A stretch of DNA of 5,672 bases from Bacteroidales bacterium (GTDB lineage: Bacteria; Bacteroidota; Bacteroidia; Bacteroidales; WCHB1-69): the NCBI GenBank assembly GCA_031272415.1, contig JAISTU010000137.1:1-5672 (forward strand), in the 5' to 3' direction. The notes beneath the pieces are model-generated. The model did not search any database. It saw only the letters and a list, made by a program, of their open reading frames with translations, and was not told where the DNA came from. Positions 1 to 5,672 of this stretch are shown here, in pieces. Numbering within the stretch: position 1 is the first letter of the stretch; every line of letters starts with the position of its first letter. Position numbers and translations under genes: made by a program.

Positions 1-127
1 AACTGATTGATTATCAGTGTTTTATATTTTTAAGAAACGGATTTTTGAAATATAGTGTCCCCCCGCTAAATCGTAACGTGTTGATACTCTTTTGGTTACA
101 AATCGAAACCGTCGAAGTCGGGAAAAT
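1..127. other. Non-coding stretch downstream of lptE; no gene recognised
   Basis: On the minus strand this segment contains no ATG. The frame continuing past the lptE stop stays open for 37 codons (to a TGA near position 16), and another minus-strand frame is also open from the lptE end to a TAA near position 24. Neither has a start codon. A run of six C (59-64; G6 on the transcribed strand) stands out from the AT-rich surroundings. It may be a 3' untranslated region, a dispersed intergenic element or a decayed gene end. The sequence does not decide between these. Confidence 0.4.
2..18. repeat. Small inverted repeat, possible terminator stem at window edge
   Basis: ACTGAT (2-7) and ATCAGT (13-18) are perfectly complementary around a 5-base loop. 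On the plus strand the stem is followed by GTTTT and, after ATA, by TTTTT. On the minus strand it is preceded by AAAA and any U-tract would lie outside the window. It could be part of the terminator for the nadA-lptE transcript or one for a plus-strand gene to the left. With six pairs, chance is a real alternative. Confidence 0.3.
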
Positions 128-649
128 CTACCAATTCCCTACTGTTGCTTGGAAAATGTCGTCTACCAAAACATCACAAATATCGGAGGTAAGAGCGTCT
201 TCTACTTGGGCGAGACTCATGGTGCTGGCGAAATCTAAATATCTTGAAAATGAGCGAGTTGCATTTTTTTCTTCATCAAAACTATTTTCGTAAGTAATGC
301 TTACCGTGATAGTGAGCCTGTTCATGGTGGCTTTGTCGGTGCCGACAGAAACGGTGCTGACACTATAACCTGTAATCTCCCCTACAATAGACAAGTCGCC
401 ACGATTTTCTACCAAAAATAAGCGCGTGGAGGACTGAAATTTATCTTTTAATTTGGTCGTAATTTCGTTGCTTAATTTCAAATTGACCAAAGGTGCATTG
501 TTTTGAAATTGACGTATAGAAATCGTTTTGGCTTCTGCGGGAATATCTACCCCTACTGCCGAATATTTTACTGTGCAAGAGGTCTGCACAACAAATAGTA
601 CAAAAATATTGATGTATAAGAAAAATGTTGCTAATCTATTGATACTCAT
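128..649 (-). CDS. lptE: LptE-family LPS-assembly lipoprotein
   Basis: Predicted outer-membrane lipoprotein of the Bacteroidota LptE family. LptE plugs and stabilises the LptD barrel that inserts lipopolysaccharide into the outer leaflet. From the chosen start (position 649) the protein has 173 residues. Residues 1-24 form a lipoprotein signal with a hydrophobic core at 9-21, and VQTSC places the lipidated cysteine at C25. This lipobox is loose (Thr and Ser before Cys), which Bacteroidota tolerate. Family signatures are PAEAKTISIRQFQNNAPLVN (37-56), ITGY (92-95), NRLTITVSITYENSFDEEKN (110-129), SFSRYLDF (133-140) and the terminal VEDALT...DDIFQ...NW. An upstream in-frame ATG at 685 would add 12 residues before the signal peptide and overlap the preceding gene by 35 bases. 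The ATG at 649 fits the signal peptide better and sits one base after the upstream TAG. That spacing suggests translational coupling. Assignment to the family is strong; the role is inferred from the family. Confidence 0.9.
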   Translation of the reverse strand: MSINRLATFFLYINIFVLFVVQTSCTVKYSAVGVDIPAEAKTISIRQFQNNAPLVNLKLSNEITTKLKDKFQSSTRLFLVENRGDLSIVGEITGYSVSTVSVGTDKATMNRLTITVSITYENSFDEEKNATRSFSRYLDFASTMSLAQVEDALTSDICDVLVDDIFQATVGNW

Positions 650-653
650 TCTA
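647..653 (-). promoter_or_regulatory. Stop-start junction coupling the TPR/transglutaminase gene to lptE
   Basis: On the minus strand the TAG stop of the large gene (653-651) is followed by one A and then the ATG of lptE (649-647). No Shine-Dalgarno sequence is visible in the preceding 20 bases, which are AT-rich (ATTAAATAG just before the start). Ribosomes finishing the upstream gene could reinitiate here, so lptE expression probably depends on translation of the upstream gene. The spacing is read directly from the sequence; the coupling is inferred. Confidence 0.55.
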
Positions 654-3600
654 TTTAATGGCAATTTGTTTATTGTCAGATTCACTTACTTTTTTGATAA
701 ACTCTTGATATTGAGCATATTCTGATGGTTCTAAAATATCTTTTTTCTTGGCAAATGTACGTTTTGCGATAATTTTTCCTTTTGTTGAGGTATCAAAAGT
801 GAGTTCATAAATGGCGACAGGACATTCTAAACGGCAATCGGTAGGCTTTTCTGCCAATTGTTTGCCGTCAGGGAGATGAAGTGTAATGGTTTCAAATTCT
901 TTGTCGCAGAAAATATATTGCCAAAAAGCGAAAGGATATTTGCGTTCAGGGAGCGTAATTTCCGGCATAGAAGTAATGGCGTCCGTCCAAGGCATTTTAA
1001 AAATTTTCATACCCGCCACGTCCTGCAAAGCACCGTTGGCATCCAAAACACAATTGTAATGCACGCTGTCCTCCAAATTGTTTAAGTTGATAAACTCCAA
1101 ATTGGAAATTTTGACAGGAATACTCCAATCGGCAGCAAAGGATTGATTGATTTGCTTTAATCGCTCCTCATTGCCCAGATTAGCAAAATTATAGCGTGAA
1201 AATGACGCCATTTGACCGGTGCGGGAACTGCGGTAAATACTTTTGAGATTATTCCCGTCAATGGTTATATTTTGTTGGCGAATGATTTCATTTAATTTTC
1301 TTTGAGGCATCTCCATGATTATCAATTGATTACCCATATTTGATTTGGAAATATCTTCTGCTGTTGAGGTTTCATTTTTGTAAGGAATAGGCAAAATATT
1401 AGCATGCAAATCCTCTTCCAAAGCGGCACAGAAAGGCAATTTGGCATTGGTGAGTTCCAAATAATACGTTTTATTGTCCAAATTCATTTGTGCAATGCAG
1501 TGGTCAAAACTGTTTGCAGGTAACGCCAGCGCATTGGATGGCTTGTCTTTTCCCTGCAACAATACCAAATTGGCATCAATGCCCGCTTGCCTGCAAAAAG
1601 CAACAAACAAAGTAGAAACATCTTTGCAGTCGCCCAAGCGTGTGGTGAGCGTGCGGGAGGGCTTTTGCGGAATAATATTGCTTTGCAGAAACGAAACTTG
1701 CGAATAGGTGATATTGTTGAGAATGTATTCGTAAAAAAGTTGTGCTTTTTGCATGGCAGAAGCATTTTCATTGCCCGTAATTATCTGATTATAAGCCTCT
1801 TTAAAAATAAAATCATGTTCTGTATTGAATTTATTGGCAGTGGCATCTTTGTACCAATTGCTTACAAATTTCCAATCAGGTATTGTGCTGTAAATCAATG
1901 TAGGAGCGACATCTGCAAAGGGCGGCATCAATGGTTCATCTTTAATGGCAGGCTGATTTTCAACTATCCATTCATAGAGTGTCATGTCTTCTGTTTGGCT
2001 GATTTTGGGCTGCAAATCGGAATTTTTGACCATATATTGCAGTGTTTTATTTTTGGGCAATAAAATTGCATGCCGAATATAAGTGGCAGGAATGCTGTAT
2101 TGCAAGGGTGCAAAATCAAAAATATGATTGGACAAAGCACCCGCCCGATAGTCCTGCAAACGATACAAAAGGTGCAAAATATCGCCTGTTTCCAAATTGG
2201 TAAATACAATTGTGCCGTTTTGATTGGTCTCCGCTTTCACTTTTTGACCATTAGGCTTAATGATTTCATATTTTTCAAGTGATAATCTTTGAATGTTATA
2301 ATATGGAATTTGGTATTCTTTCCATTCTTCTATTGCACTCTGATTCAACATTTTAACCGCAAATTCAATTCTATGTTCTTGCGCTCCTTCGGGATAAAAT
2401 ACATTTTGAACATCGTACATCAAAATATCTGCATTTTCTTCTTTATAATCTTCTTGTTTTACATTTTTGGCAATTTGAGCCTTTAAATCGGCGGTCGGGA
2501 AAAGGTCAAAAACTTCTTTTTTATTCTCCAAAAGCCGTATTTGAGTGCGAGAATCATAATCTGTTGGCGAATAATAGACCGCTTTTTCAAAATTTTCTTT
2601 TGCCTTTGGATTGTTTTTCATTTGTTTATAAATATATCCTTCCATATTGTAAACATCTGATATATAAGGGATTTGCATTTTCAACTCTTCCATTACCGTC
2701 AGCGAATTTTCATATTTTTGCATACGGTAAAGTATTTTTGCATAATCAAATCGAAAGCCTGAGGCATAAGGCATATATTGCAATTTTTGTTGCATAACGG
2801 CTAATCCTTTGTCGGTTTTTCCTTGCTGAAAATATTTTTCTTTCAAATCCTCCCACGCCGACATATCCGCATATTTTTTGCAATATTTTGTCAAAATTGA
2901 CAACGCCGCTTTGGTATTGTTGTTTACATTCTCTTCGATAGCAATATTGAGCCGCATGTATTCCGAATTGTAAGGATATTTGGCATAAAATGTCCTTGCA
3001 TAATAAATCAATTCATCAATTTTTTTCAAATTGGCTGTTATTTCCATTTTTTTATAGTCCGTATTTTTATTCTCGCCGTAAATATCAATGATTTTTGTCA
3101 AAATTTCTTCTGCTTCATCATATTTTTCTGCCTCATTTAGTTCGTTAAATTTAAAATTTAAAGACAAATACGCATCGGGGTCATTTTGCTTAATAAATTC
3201 AATGACACGACTGTAATCTGTTCTGTTTGAGGCTCTTACGTATGCTTCTGATAATTTTTCTTTGATATAAGAAGAACGTTCGGCTTTATTTTCGGCTTGT
3301 TTAAGCAATACTAAACCCTCATACGTTTTGTCATTGTGCAAATAAACGTTTGCTAATGCAATGTAATTGAGTAAATTATCTGGCTCTTGCCGAATTTTAT
3401 TTTCAAAAAATACTTCCACATCAAAGGGCAACATTGCTGTTTCAATATTTGATGTATTTTTCTGATAATCAGCATATTGATGAGAATGTGTAATATCTTT
3501 GACAGGATTTCCGCTTTCGTCGGTCAGCCTCACCAAAAAATTGGCATCCGAAATTTCACTTTGACCAATTTGTATCAACAGCCTGTTGCAACCTTGTTGA

Positions 3601-4457
3601 AGATGCACTTTATAAGCATACAAATCCATATCGCAATTCCTTTCCTGTTCCACCGTGCCAATCAAAGCATCATTTAACCAAAATTTCATGGAACCTGAAA
3701 CCCCAATTCTCAATATAACATCTTGATTTTTAGGACTATTAACAAAAGTTTGTGCATAAAAAATATCATCATCCAAAGAAAAACAGTAAGTAAAATCAAA
3801 CCAACCATCAAATCTATTGCTGCCCGGATAATACCATTTTACATCTGCATTGACTTTATTTTTGAATACTTTATTTGCCCTCGGATAGGCGACTGCTCCC
3901 CAATCTTTGTCAAAACCGCTCCCCGACACGTTGTCAAAATTGCCCAACACTTGCCAATCGGTGAGCATCCCAATTTGAGCATAATATTGCTTTGCCTTCG
4001 CTATTTGATTGCAAGCCCTGTAATAATCGCCAATCTCTTGCAACAACATCGCCCGCAAAGTACCATCCATGCGAGAATCATTGAGAATAGAGAGATAAAA
4101 TGCCAATTGTTGTGCCGACAATGCCCGCGAAGGACGCACATACAAATCTGTCGACATTGCATACAAATACGGACATGGATTCTCGCTGAGCGTATAAAAT
4201 TGCTGAAAATTTTCCAATCCTTTTTTATCATTTCCACAATTCCAATACAACAATGCCAGCGAAAGGTAGGCTTGTTCCGCATTATCATCCTCATTTACAG
4301 CCATTTCAAAAAAATGTATGGCTTCTTCTCGCTTGTTTTCATTGAACGCATTCCACGCCTTTTGATAATTTACTTTTCCATTGCCCGCAAACCCCGCAAA
4401 CAATGCTAAATAAAACAAACTTGTTAAAAATATTCTACTTATTTTCTTTGTATTCAT
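651..4457 (-). CDS. Secreted TPR / DUF3857 / transglutaminase-like protein, 1268 aa
   Basis: Large multidomain envelope protein of unknown function. Residues 1-24 look like a Sec signal peptide (KK near the start, hydrophobic 9-23, likely cleavage near AGFA-G). No lipobox cysteine is seen, so periplasmic location is inferred. TPR-like helical repeats span about 28-92 and 133-165. Residues 168-315 look like a beta-sandwich carbohydrate-binding or galactose-binding-like module (LGNFDN, then FYAQTFVNSP and VSGSMKFWLNDALIG). A second TPR block covers about 345-635, clearest at 566-633. A DUF3857-like region lies around 680-840, with PNGQKV at 735-740 and the GDILHLLYR stretch at 758-766. A transglutaminase-like core (about 880-1010) has catalytic Cys in RLGDCKD (C944) and His in FDHC (H986). 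The third position, usually Asp in a LDPT-like motif, is Glu (E1001 in LELT). Residues 1050-1268 are a beta-rich tail. It starts 21 bases after nadA and ends one base before lptE. Domain limits are judged by eye. Peptidase, cross-linking or pure scaffold roles are all possible. Confidence 0.9.
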   Translation of the reverse strand: MNTKKISRIFLTSLFYLALFAGFAGNGKVNYQKAWNAFNENKREEAIHFFEMAVNEDDNAEQAYLSLALLYWNCGNDKKGLENFQQFYTLSENPCPYLYAMSTDLYVRPSRALSAQQLAFYLSILNDSRMDGTLRAMLLQEIGDYYRACNQIAKAKQYYAQIGMLTDWQVLGNFDNVSGSGFDKDWGAVAYPRANKVFKNKVNADVKWYYPGSNRFDGWFDFTYCFSLDDDIFYAQTFVNSPKNQDVILRIGVSGSMKFWLNDALIGTVEQERNCDMDLYAYKVHLQQGCNRLLIQIGQSEISDANFLVRLTDESGNPVKDITHSHQYADYQKNTSNIETAMLPFDVEVFFENKIRQEPDNLLNYIALANVYLHNDKTYEGLVLLKQAENKAERSSYIKEKLSEAYVRASNRTDYSRVIEFIKQNDPDAYLSLNFKFNELNEAEKYDEAEEILTKIIDIYGENKNTDYKKMEITANLKKIDELIYYARTFYAKYPYNSEYMRLNIAIEENVNNNTKAALSILTKYCKKYADMSAWEDLKEKYFQQGKTDKGLAVMQQKLQYMPYASGFRFDYAKILYRMQKYENSLTVMEELKMQIPYISDVYNMEGYIYKQMKNNPKAKENFEKAVYYSPTDYDSRTQIRLLENKKEVFDLFPTADLKAQIAKNVKQEDYKEENADILMYDVQNVFYPEGAQEHRIEFAVKMLNQSAIEEWKEYQIPYYNIQRLSLEKYEIIKPNGQKVKAETNQNGTIVFTNLETGDILHLLYRLQDYRAGALSNHIFDFAPLQYSIPATYIRHAILLPKNKTLQYMVKNSDLQPKISQTEDMTLYEWIVENQPAIKDEPLMPPFADVAPTLIYSTIPDWKFVSNWYKDATANKFNTEHDFIFKEAYNQIITGNENASAMQKAQLFYEYILNNITYSQVSFLQSNIIPQKPSRTLTTRLGDCKDVSTLFVAFCRQAGIDANLVLLQGKDKPSNALALPANSFDHCIAQMNLDNKTYYLELTNAKLPFCAALEEDLHANILPIPYKNETSTAEDISKSNMGNQLIIMEMPQRKLNEIIRQQNITIDGNNLKSIYRSSRTGQMASFSRYNFANLGNEERLKQINQSFAADWSIPVKISNLEFINLNNLEDSVHYNCVLDANGALQDVAGMKIFKMPWTDAITSMPEITLPERKYPFAFWQYIFCDKEFETITLHLPDGKQLAEKPTDCRLECPVAIYELTFDTSTKGKIIAKRTFAKKKDILEPSEYAQYQEFIKKVSESDNKQIAIK

Positions 4458-4478
4458 CTTAATATATGATTTAATTTT

Positions 4479-5396
4479 TTATGACAATTCTAACATTTTT
4501 ATAATTGGTTTTTTTGCTTTTTCTATGGTATCCGGGTCTAAATTGACTTCATTTTTTCCATACAATAAGCAATCTTTTATTTTTTCTAATGTATTTAGTT
4601 TCATGTATTTACAATCATTACATTCACAAAAATCTTCACTTTCTGCAATAATAAATTTTTTATGTGGCGAAAGGGCTTGCATTTGGTGCAAAATGCCTGT
4701 TTCTGTGGCGACAATAAAAGTTTTTGCCTCCGATTTTTGTGTATAATTGAGTAAATGGGTCGTAGAGCCTATAAAATCTGCAAATTGAAGTATAACTTGC
4801 TGACATTCAGGATGTGCTATCAATTTAGCCTCCGGATTTTGTGCCTTTAATTTAATCACCGTCTCCGCTTTTAAAGCATCATGAACGTGGCAACTGCCGT
4901 CCCACAAAAGCATGTTGCGTGCCGTTAAATTGTTGATATAATTACCCAAATTTTTGTCGGGTGCAAAAATTATTTTTTCATTTTTGGGAAAACTTTCTAC
5001 AATTTTAACCGCATTGGAAGACGTGCAAACAATATCACTCATCGTTTTGATGGCTGCCGAACAATTGATATATGTAACTACTTTATAATCAGAATATTGT
5101 TGCTTAAATCGAACAAAATCCTCCGCCTTGCAAGAATCGGCTAACGAACAGCCCGACGCTGGGTCAGGAATAAGCACAGTTTTTTCCGAATTGAGAATTT
5201 TTGCCGTTTCAGCCATAAAATAAACACCCGCAAAAACAATCATTTTAGCCCTTGTTTGCTGTGCATATTGCGACAATGCCAAACTATCTCCCAAAAAATC
5301 AGCAATATCCTGAATCTCAGGATTAGTATAATAATGCGCCAAAATAACAGCATTTTTTTCCTTCCTTAATCTGTTAATATCCTCTATTATATTCAT
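4479..5396 (-). CDS. nadA: Quinolinate synthase NadA (4Fe-4S)
   Basis: Cytoplasmic enzyme of de novo NAD synthesis that condenses iminoaspartate (from NadB) with dihydroxyacetone phosphate to form quinolinate, using an oxygen-sensitive [4Fe-4S] cluster. The 305-residue protein is full length for the short NadA type. Visible family motifs are ILAHYYxxPEIQD (residues 18-30), GDSLALS (36-42), AGVYFMAETAKIL (56-68), GCSLADSC (82-89), TYINCSAAIK (108-117), CTSSNAVKIV (124-133), WDGSCHVH (165-172), HPEC (195-198), FIGST (208-212) and CxCNDCKYMKLNT (257-269). By alignment from memory with the Thermotoga and Pyrococcus enzymes, the cluster ligands should be C83, C169 and C262. C259-x-x-C262 is the remnant of the CxxCxxC motif of longer NadAs. 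The start gives the usual short lead before LRKEKNAVILAHYY. A GGAGA abuts the ATG but is too close to act as a normal Shine-Dalgarno. It is first in the apparent operon. No nadB or nadC is visible here. Confidence 0.97.
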   Translation of the reverse strand: MNIIEDINRLRKEKNAVILAHYYTNPEIQDIADFLGDSLALSQYAQQTRAKMIVFAGVYFMAETAKILNSEKTVLIPDPASGCSLADSCKAEDFVRFKQQYSDYKVVTYINCSAAIKTMSDIVCTSSNAVKIVESFPKNEKIIFAPDKNLGNYINNLTARNMLLWDGSCHVHDALKAETVIKLKAQNPEAKLIAHPECQQVILQFADFIGSTTHLLNYTQKSEAKTFIVATETGILHQMQALSPHKKFIIAESEDFCECNDCKYMKLNTLEKIKDCLLYGKNEVNLDPDTIEKAKKPIIKMLELS

Positions 5397-5426
5397 TCTC
5401 CGATATTTATATTTTTACAACATACT

Positions 5427-5455
5427 CAAAAATAAAACTATACACCTTTTACAAA
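5427..5455 (-). promoter_or_regulatory. Bacteroidota-type promoter for nadA and operon
   Basis: Read on the minus strand there is a TTTG at 5455-5452, a 17-base spacer, and TATTTTTG at 5434-5427. The latter matches the -7 element TAnnTTTG known for the Bacteroidota primary sigma factor, and TTTG matches its -33 element. The -7 box ends 30 bases before the nadA ATG, giving a short leader of roughly 20-25 bases. A second TATTTTTG (5459-5452) overlaps the -33 box but has no TTTG at proper distance. In such an AT-rich region chance matches are possible. Confidence 0.55.
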
Positions 5456-5467
5456 AATACACCTTTT
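5440..5467. repeat. Pair of exact 11-bp direct repeats at the nadA promoter
   Basis: ATACACCTTTT occurs at 5440-5450 and again at 5457-5467 (AAAAGGTGTAT on the transcribed strand), with a start-to-start distance of 17 bp. One copy lies just upstream of the predicted -33 element and the other fills the spacer between -33 and -7. That placement would suit a regulator binding site, but no known NAD-pathway operator is recognised in it, and a simple local duplication is an alternative. Confidence 0.6.
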
Positions 5468-5470
5468 TAG

Positions 5471-5524
5471 CAATTAAAAATTAAAAACTTTTTTTTTTAA
5501 TTGAGAATGGAGAATGGAGAATTA
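5471..5524. repeat. Low-complexity patch: ATTAAAA x2, T10 tract, GAGAATG x3
   Basis: Two tandem ATTAAAA units (5473-5486), a run of ten T (5489-5498) and three near-perfect 7-bp units GAGAATG, GAGAATG, GAGAATT (5503-5523). In addition CAATTAAAAA (5471-5480) and TTTTTAATTG (5494-5503) are a perfect 10-bp inverted repeat with a 13-base loop. Simple repeats of the AATTGAGAATGGAGAAT type are, from memory, frequent between genes in Bacteroidota and cyanobacteria. No protein is encoded. Length variation by slippage is plausible, and the patch sits upstream of the predicted promoter. Confidence 0.75.
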
Positions 5525-5534
5525 TTTTTTGCAT

Positions 5535-5630
5535 TGTCTGAACTGTGATTTGGAATGATTTTAATGATTTGTGTGATTATCTATAATCACAATAATCACA
5601 TCAATCATACGAAAATCAGTGGTTCAGACA
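5535..5630. repeat. Imperfect ~96-bp palindromic intergenic repeat with GATT periodicity
   Basis: The ends TGTCTGAAC (5535-5543) and GTTCAGACA (5622-5630) are perfectly complementary. At the centre TGTGATTAT (5572-5580) pairs perfectly with ATAATCACA (5583-5591) across a 2-base gap. Between them the arms match only in part, but both keep the same rhythm: GATT at 5547, 5557, 5566 and 5575 on the left arm and AATC at 5585, 5594, 5603 and 5614 on the right. The arms are 46 and 48 bases. The layout matches, from memory, a dispersed palindrome common between Bacteroidota genes that is often mis-translated as NHxNHxNH...SD peptides; here a plus-strand frame gives NHNNHINHTKISGSD. It could fold into a long hairpin in RNA or DNA. 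No transposase is nearby. Confidence 0.8.
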
Positions 5631-5671
5631 AAAAGAAAAAAGGATTAGCAGAATTTCTCCTACTAATCCTT
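5631..5671 (-). terminator. Rho-independent terminator of an upstream minus-strand gene
   Basis: On the minus strand AAGGATTAG (5671-5663) and CTAATCCTT (5648-5640) form a perfect 9-bp stem with a 14-base loop. They are followed directly by TTTTCTTTT (5639-5631). This is the order expected for a terminator acting on transcripts entering from the right, so nadA should have its own promoter. The stem has only three G-C pairs, which is weak but normal for an AT-rich genome. Confidence 0.75.
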
Positions 5672-5672
5672 A

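Noticed and set aside
650..685. Upstream ATG at 685 as the start of lptE
   Set aside because: It would place 12 polar residues before the signal peptide and overlap the previous gene. The ATG at 649 gives a standard lipoprotein signal with C25 and a 1-base junction.
1587..2063. 158-codon open frame on the plus strand
   Set aside because: It is antisense to the transglutaminase/DUF3857 part of the large gene, with no motif, signal peptide or ribosome site that would support a real gene.
3723..4409. 228-codon open frame on the plus strand
   Set aside because: It lies wholly antisense to the N-terminal TPR and sandwich region of the large gene, shows no recognisable domain, and its Ile/Arg/Cys-rich composition looks like a shadow of the opposite coding strand.
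5397..5426. Riboswitch in the nadA leader (for example an NAD-sensing class)
   Set aside because: The predicted leader is only about 20-30 bases, AT-rich and without a stable stem, too short for a known NAD aptamer.
5535..5630. Palindrome as a CRISPR array or phage attachment site
   Set aside because: There are no identical direct repeats with spacers, no cas genes, no integrase and no tRNA. The structure is one inverted repeat with internal GATT rhythm.
5535..5671. Insertion sequence with terminal inverted repeats
   Set aside because: The space between the TGTCTGAAC ends is under 80 bases and encodes no transposase, and no flanking target duplication is visible.

Overview
The window reads as a piece of a Bacteroidota chromosome. 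It is visibly AT-rich. Its three protein genes all lie on the minus strand and lack clear Shine-Dalgarno sites. The first gene is preceded by a TTTG / TAnnTTTG promoter of the Bacteroidota type. Two of the proteins (a NadA ending in the motif CxxCxYMKLNT, and an LptE-family lipoprotein with the AKTISIxxFxNNAPLVN signature) look like Bacteroidota versions of their families. The genus cannot be named from the sequence.

Reading in the direction of transcription (right to left): at the right edge is a rho-independent terminator (about 5631-5671) for an upstream minus-strand gene outside the window. It abuts a roughly 96-bp imperfect palindrome (5535-5630) with TGTCTGAAC ends and GATT repeated every 9-10 bases. 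Next come a low-complexity patch (5471-5524), two exact 11-bp direct repeats (5440-5467) and the likely nadA promoter (5427-5455). Then nadA (5396-4479, quinolinate synthase) is followed after 21 bases by a 1268-residue secreted TPR / DUF3857 / transglutaminase-like protein (4457-651). After a single base follows an lptE-family lipoprotein gene (649-128). The last 127 bases at the left edge hold no start codon and no recognisable gene. They contain a C6 run (G6 on the transcribed strand) and a small hairpin.

The three genes probably form one transcript. NadA makes the NAD precursor quinolinate in the cytoplasm. The other two products are exported: LptE helps deliver LPS to the outer membrane surface, and the large protein is probably periplasmic with unknown function. 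The 1-base junction suggests that the large protein and LptE are made together, which hints at envelope biogenesis, while nadA may simply be a passenger sharing the promoter. I found no mobile element gene, CRISPR array, tRNA, rRNA, defence system or clearly new system. The points most worth checking are the intergenic palindrome, the repeats flanking the promoter element, the Glu at the acidic position of the transglutaminase triad, and the large protein/LptE coupling.
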